From assembly GCF_965138225.1 (NCBI RefSeq), contig NZ_CBCSAX010000007.1: 64,000 nucleotides of DNA; one strand, written 5' to 3'. This document shows positions 62,665 to 64,000 of the stretch, in pieces (positions within the stretch are counted from its first letter, which is position 1; each line of letters begins with the position of its first letter). The notes beneath the pieces were generated by a model that saw nothing but the letters and a program-made list of their open reading frames with translations, had not been told where the DNA came from and searched no databases. The stretch comes from Helicobacter_D ganmani (GTDB lineage: Bacteria; Campylobacterota; Campylobacteria; Campylobacterales; Helicobacteraceae). The translations under genes were made by a program, and so were the position numbers.

Positions 62665-64000
62665 TTAAGCATAATATGAAAAGTTAATCTCCACAAGTGC
62701 CACTTTGGCATAAGGGTTATTCACTTCTTTGTAAATATGTAAGCTATTTTCATTCCACTTTTGAGTATTTTGCAAATTTTCATCAGAATTTTGTGTCAAA
62801 TTCTGCTCTTTGCGAGGATTCTCCCCTTGATTTTGTCCGCCAAATCCTCCGCTATTTCCTCCATTAGAACCATTGAAATCTCCATTATCTAAAAGATTCC
62901 CTGCATTATCTTTAAACTCTAAATTGACATCATTTAAGCCCAAATTGCTCAAGCTATTTTTAAATTCTTGCGCATTTTGCATAAAGAGTTGCAAAGCGGT
63001 TTGATTGGAAGTGATTTGCACAGAGACATTTTCTCCGCGTTTAGTAATCGTAAGCTCCACACTTCCCAAATTTTCTGGATTGAGCTCTAAGGACAACCTA
63101 GTAATGGGCGGGCGATAATTCTGCAATGCTTCTCTTAGCTTATCGCTAAAATGCAAGAAAGTATTTTGCACACTCAAACGATTCTCTACCTGCGCTTGTG
63201 TGCTTGCCTGATAAATCTCTTGATTGATTTTTGCTTTTTTCTCTGTATTCTCTTTGCTTACTTCCAACATCGCCTCTTTGGAAGTTTCTTTTGAACTTTG
63301 CGCAGATTTTTCAGTAGTTTTAAGCAGATTTTCTAAGAAAATATCCTGCTGCTTGATGTCTTGTTTTATATTTTCCTCTTTGAACGCATTTCCAAGAGTA
63401 TTGAGACTCTGTGTTGTGGTGGTTTTTGAATTTTTTATATTTCTTTTATCCTCTTTCTCTTCTTTCAAAAAAGATTCTTTGACTTCCTTTTGTTCTTTAA
63501 GAGCAAAAGGATTCCGCAAAGATTCTTGTGTCGCTTTGCTTTGTGAAGCTACTTTTGTATTTTGGGATTCTTTAAGCATTTCCTCTTGATTAGTTTTTTC
63601 TTTTACCTTTTCCTCCTGTTTTATCTCATTTTTTACTACAAAATCCTGCTTGCCTACCTCTTGTTTGGGAAGCTCTTTACTAGGTTCTTGTGCTTTAGCT
63701 TGCAAAGATTCTGTGGGTTTATCAGGGGATTCTTTGATATTTTTCGCTTTTACCTTTTCTTTTTCTTGTGCATTTTTAATCTCTGTTTTTTGTAATTTGT
63801 TTTTCGCTTCCAAGTTCTCCGCTTCTTTTGTTTTAAAATCTGTTTTGGATTCTATTTTTTCTTTTGTTGGCGTTAAATTCTCTACATTTTGAGAATCCTT
63901 AAGATTCTTTTCCTCTTTTTTAAGATTCTGTGTTGAATTTTTAACATTCAAAGATTCTTTGTTTTCTGCCTTAAAATCTGTTTTGGATTCTATTTTTTCT
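62665..64000 (-). CDS. fliK: FliK, hook-length control protein (5' end beyond the window)
   Basis: The C-terminal 130 residues form the FliK hook-length control domain (ITRLSLELNPENLGSVELTI, VSVQITSNQTALQLFM). The long N-terminal part, at least 250 residues, is low-complexity and rich in Lys, Glu, Gln and Asn, as expected of an extended ruler segment. The reading frame has no stop or clear start up to base 64000, so the gene is cut by the window edge; a TTG at 63951 is not its true start. A 30-bp repeat in frame (63833-63862 and 63971-64000) encodes EKIESKTDFK twice. It is the first gene seen of the fliK-flgD-flgE2 operon. Confidence 0.9.
   Translation of the reverse strand, partial: EKIESKTDFKAENKESLNVKNSTQNLKKEEKNLKDSQNVENLTPTKEKIESKTDFKTKEAENLEAKNKLQKTEIKNAQEKEKVKAKNIKESPDKPTESLQAKAQEPSKELPKQEVGKQDFVVKNEIKQEEKVKEKTNQEEMLKESQNTKVASQSKATQESLRNPFALKEQKEVKESFLKEEKEDKRNIKNSKTTTTQSLNTLGNAFKEENIKQDIKQQDIFLENLLKTTEKSAQSSKETSKEAMLEVSKENTEKKAKINQEIYQASTQAQVENRLSVQNTFLHFSDKLREALQNYRPPITRLSLELNPENLGSVELTITKRGENVSVQITSNQTALQLFMQNAQEFKNSLSNLGLNDVNLEFKDNAGNLLDNGDFNGSNGGNSGGFGGQNQGENPRKEQNLTQNSDENLQNTQKWNENSLHIYKEVNNPYAKVALVEINFSYYA
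63833..64000 (+). repeat. 30-bp direct repeat inside fliK
   Basis: Two identical 30-bp copies, at 63833-63862 and 63971-64000, are 138 bp apart, a multiple of three, so the frame is kept. The second copy reaches the last base of the window and may continue. Confidence 0.85.

Overview
The window is an AT-rich (roughly one third G+C), gene-dense stretch of a Campylobacterota chromosome, most likely an enterohepatic or non-gastric Helicobacter close to the H. pullorum / H. canadensis group. Supporting signs are a Campylobacter-type major outer membrane protein, a bacterial PglB oligosaccharyltransferase, a XerH recombinase, a UPF0323 lipoprotein, PflA, Helicobacter-like gene orders (transaldolase-rplY-pth-permease; galU-hypothetical-murA; fliK-flgD-flgE2), a poly-C contingency gene and a compact type II-C Cas9. 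I found no rRNA, tRNA, insertion sequence or prophage. One base, at 29975, is undetermined.

Layout. 0.1-4.1 kb: uvrC, a DUF721-like gene, a small lipoprotein and nadB. 4.3-7.8 kb: a ferritin-like DUF455 protein, a MarC membrane protein, an unrecognised ATP-grasp protein and moaC. 7.8-11.1 kb: pglB with an overlapping GT8 glycosyltransferase, giving protein N-glycosylation and sugar-transfer functions. 11.3-12.9 kb: a 48-residue Cys-rich membrane protein and the major porin. 13.1-17.2 kb: a UPF0323 lipoprotein with a glutathionylspermidine-synthase-like ligase, then hemL and two membrane proteins. 17.2-21.2 kb: der, an EamA transporter, and a second GT8 gene switched off by a C10 tract. 21.3-28.8 kb: a long co-directional run of clpS, clpA, a DUF815 ATPase, galU, a membrane protein, murA, rsmH and an FtsL-like protein.

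28.8-32 kb is the likely chromosome-dimer resolution region: xerH is preceded by a perfect 9-6-9 inverted repeat that looks like difH, and it is flanked by two unrecognised proteins. 32-42.4 kb carries housekeeping genes: purH, an LptF/G-type permease, pth, rplY, tal, serB, ppsA and purL. 42.4-48.4 kb is a complete type II-C CRISPR-Cas locus. A lipoprotein gene runs into a degenerate first repeat, followed by 13 full repeats, a tracrRNA gene, and cas2, cas1 and cas9 on the opposite strand.

48.5-56.6 kb holds rpoD, a nitrilase-fold protein that lacks the catalytic cysteine, xseB, the flagellar-motor protein gene pflA, a metallophosphoesterase, an orphan PilJ/NarX-like sensor and a lipoprotein. 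56.7-64 kb holds alaS and the flagellar hook operon fliK (cut by the window edge)-flgD-flgE2. FlgE2 appears to carry three small carbohydrate-binding-like modules.

The most notable items are the CRISPR-Cas9 locus with its covarying tracrRNA pseudoknot, the phase-variable glycosyltransferase, the difH/xerH pair, the FlgE2 module insertion, and the lipoprotein with a Gly-Gly end encoded beside an acid-amine ligase.
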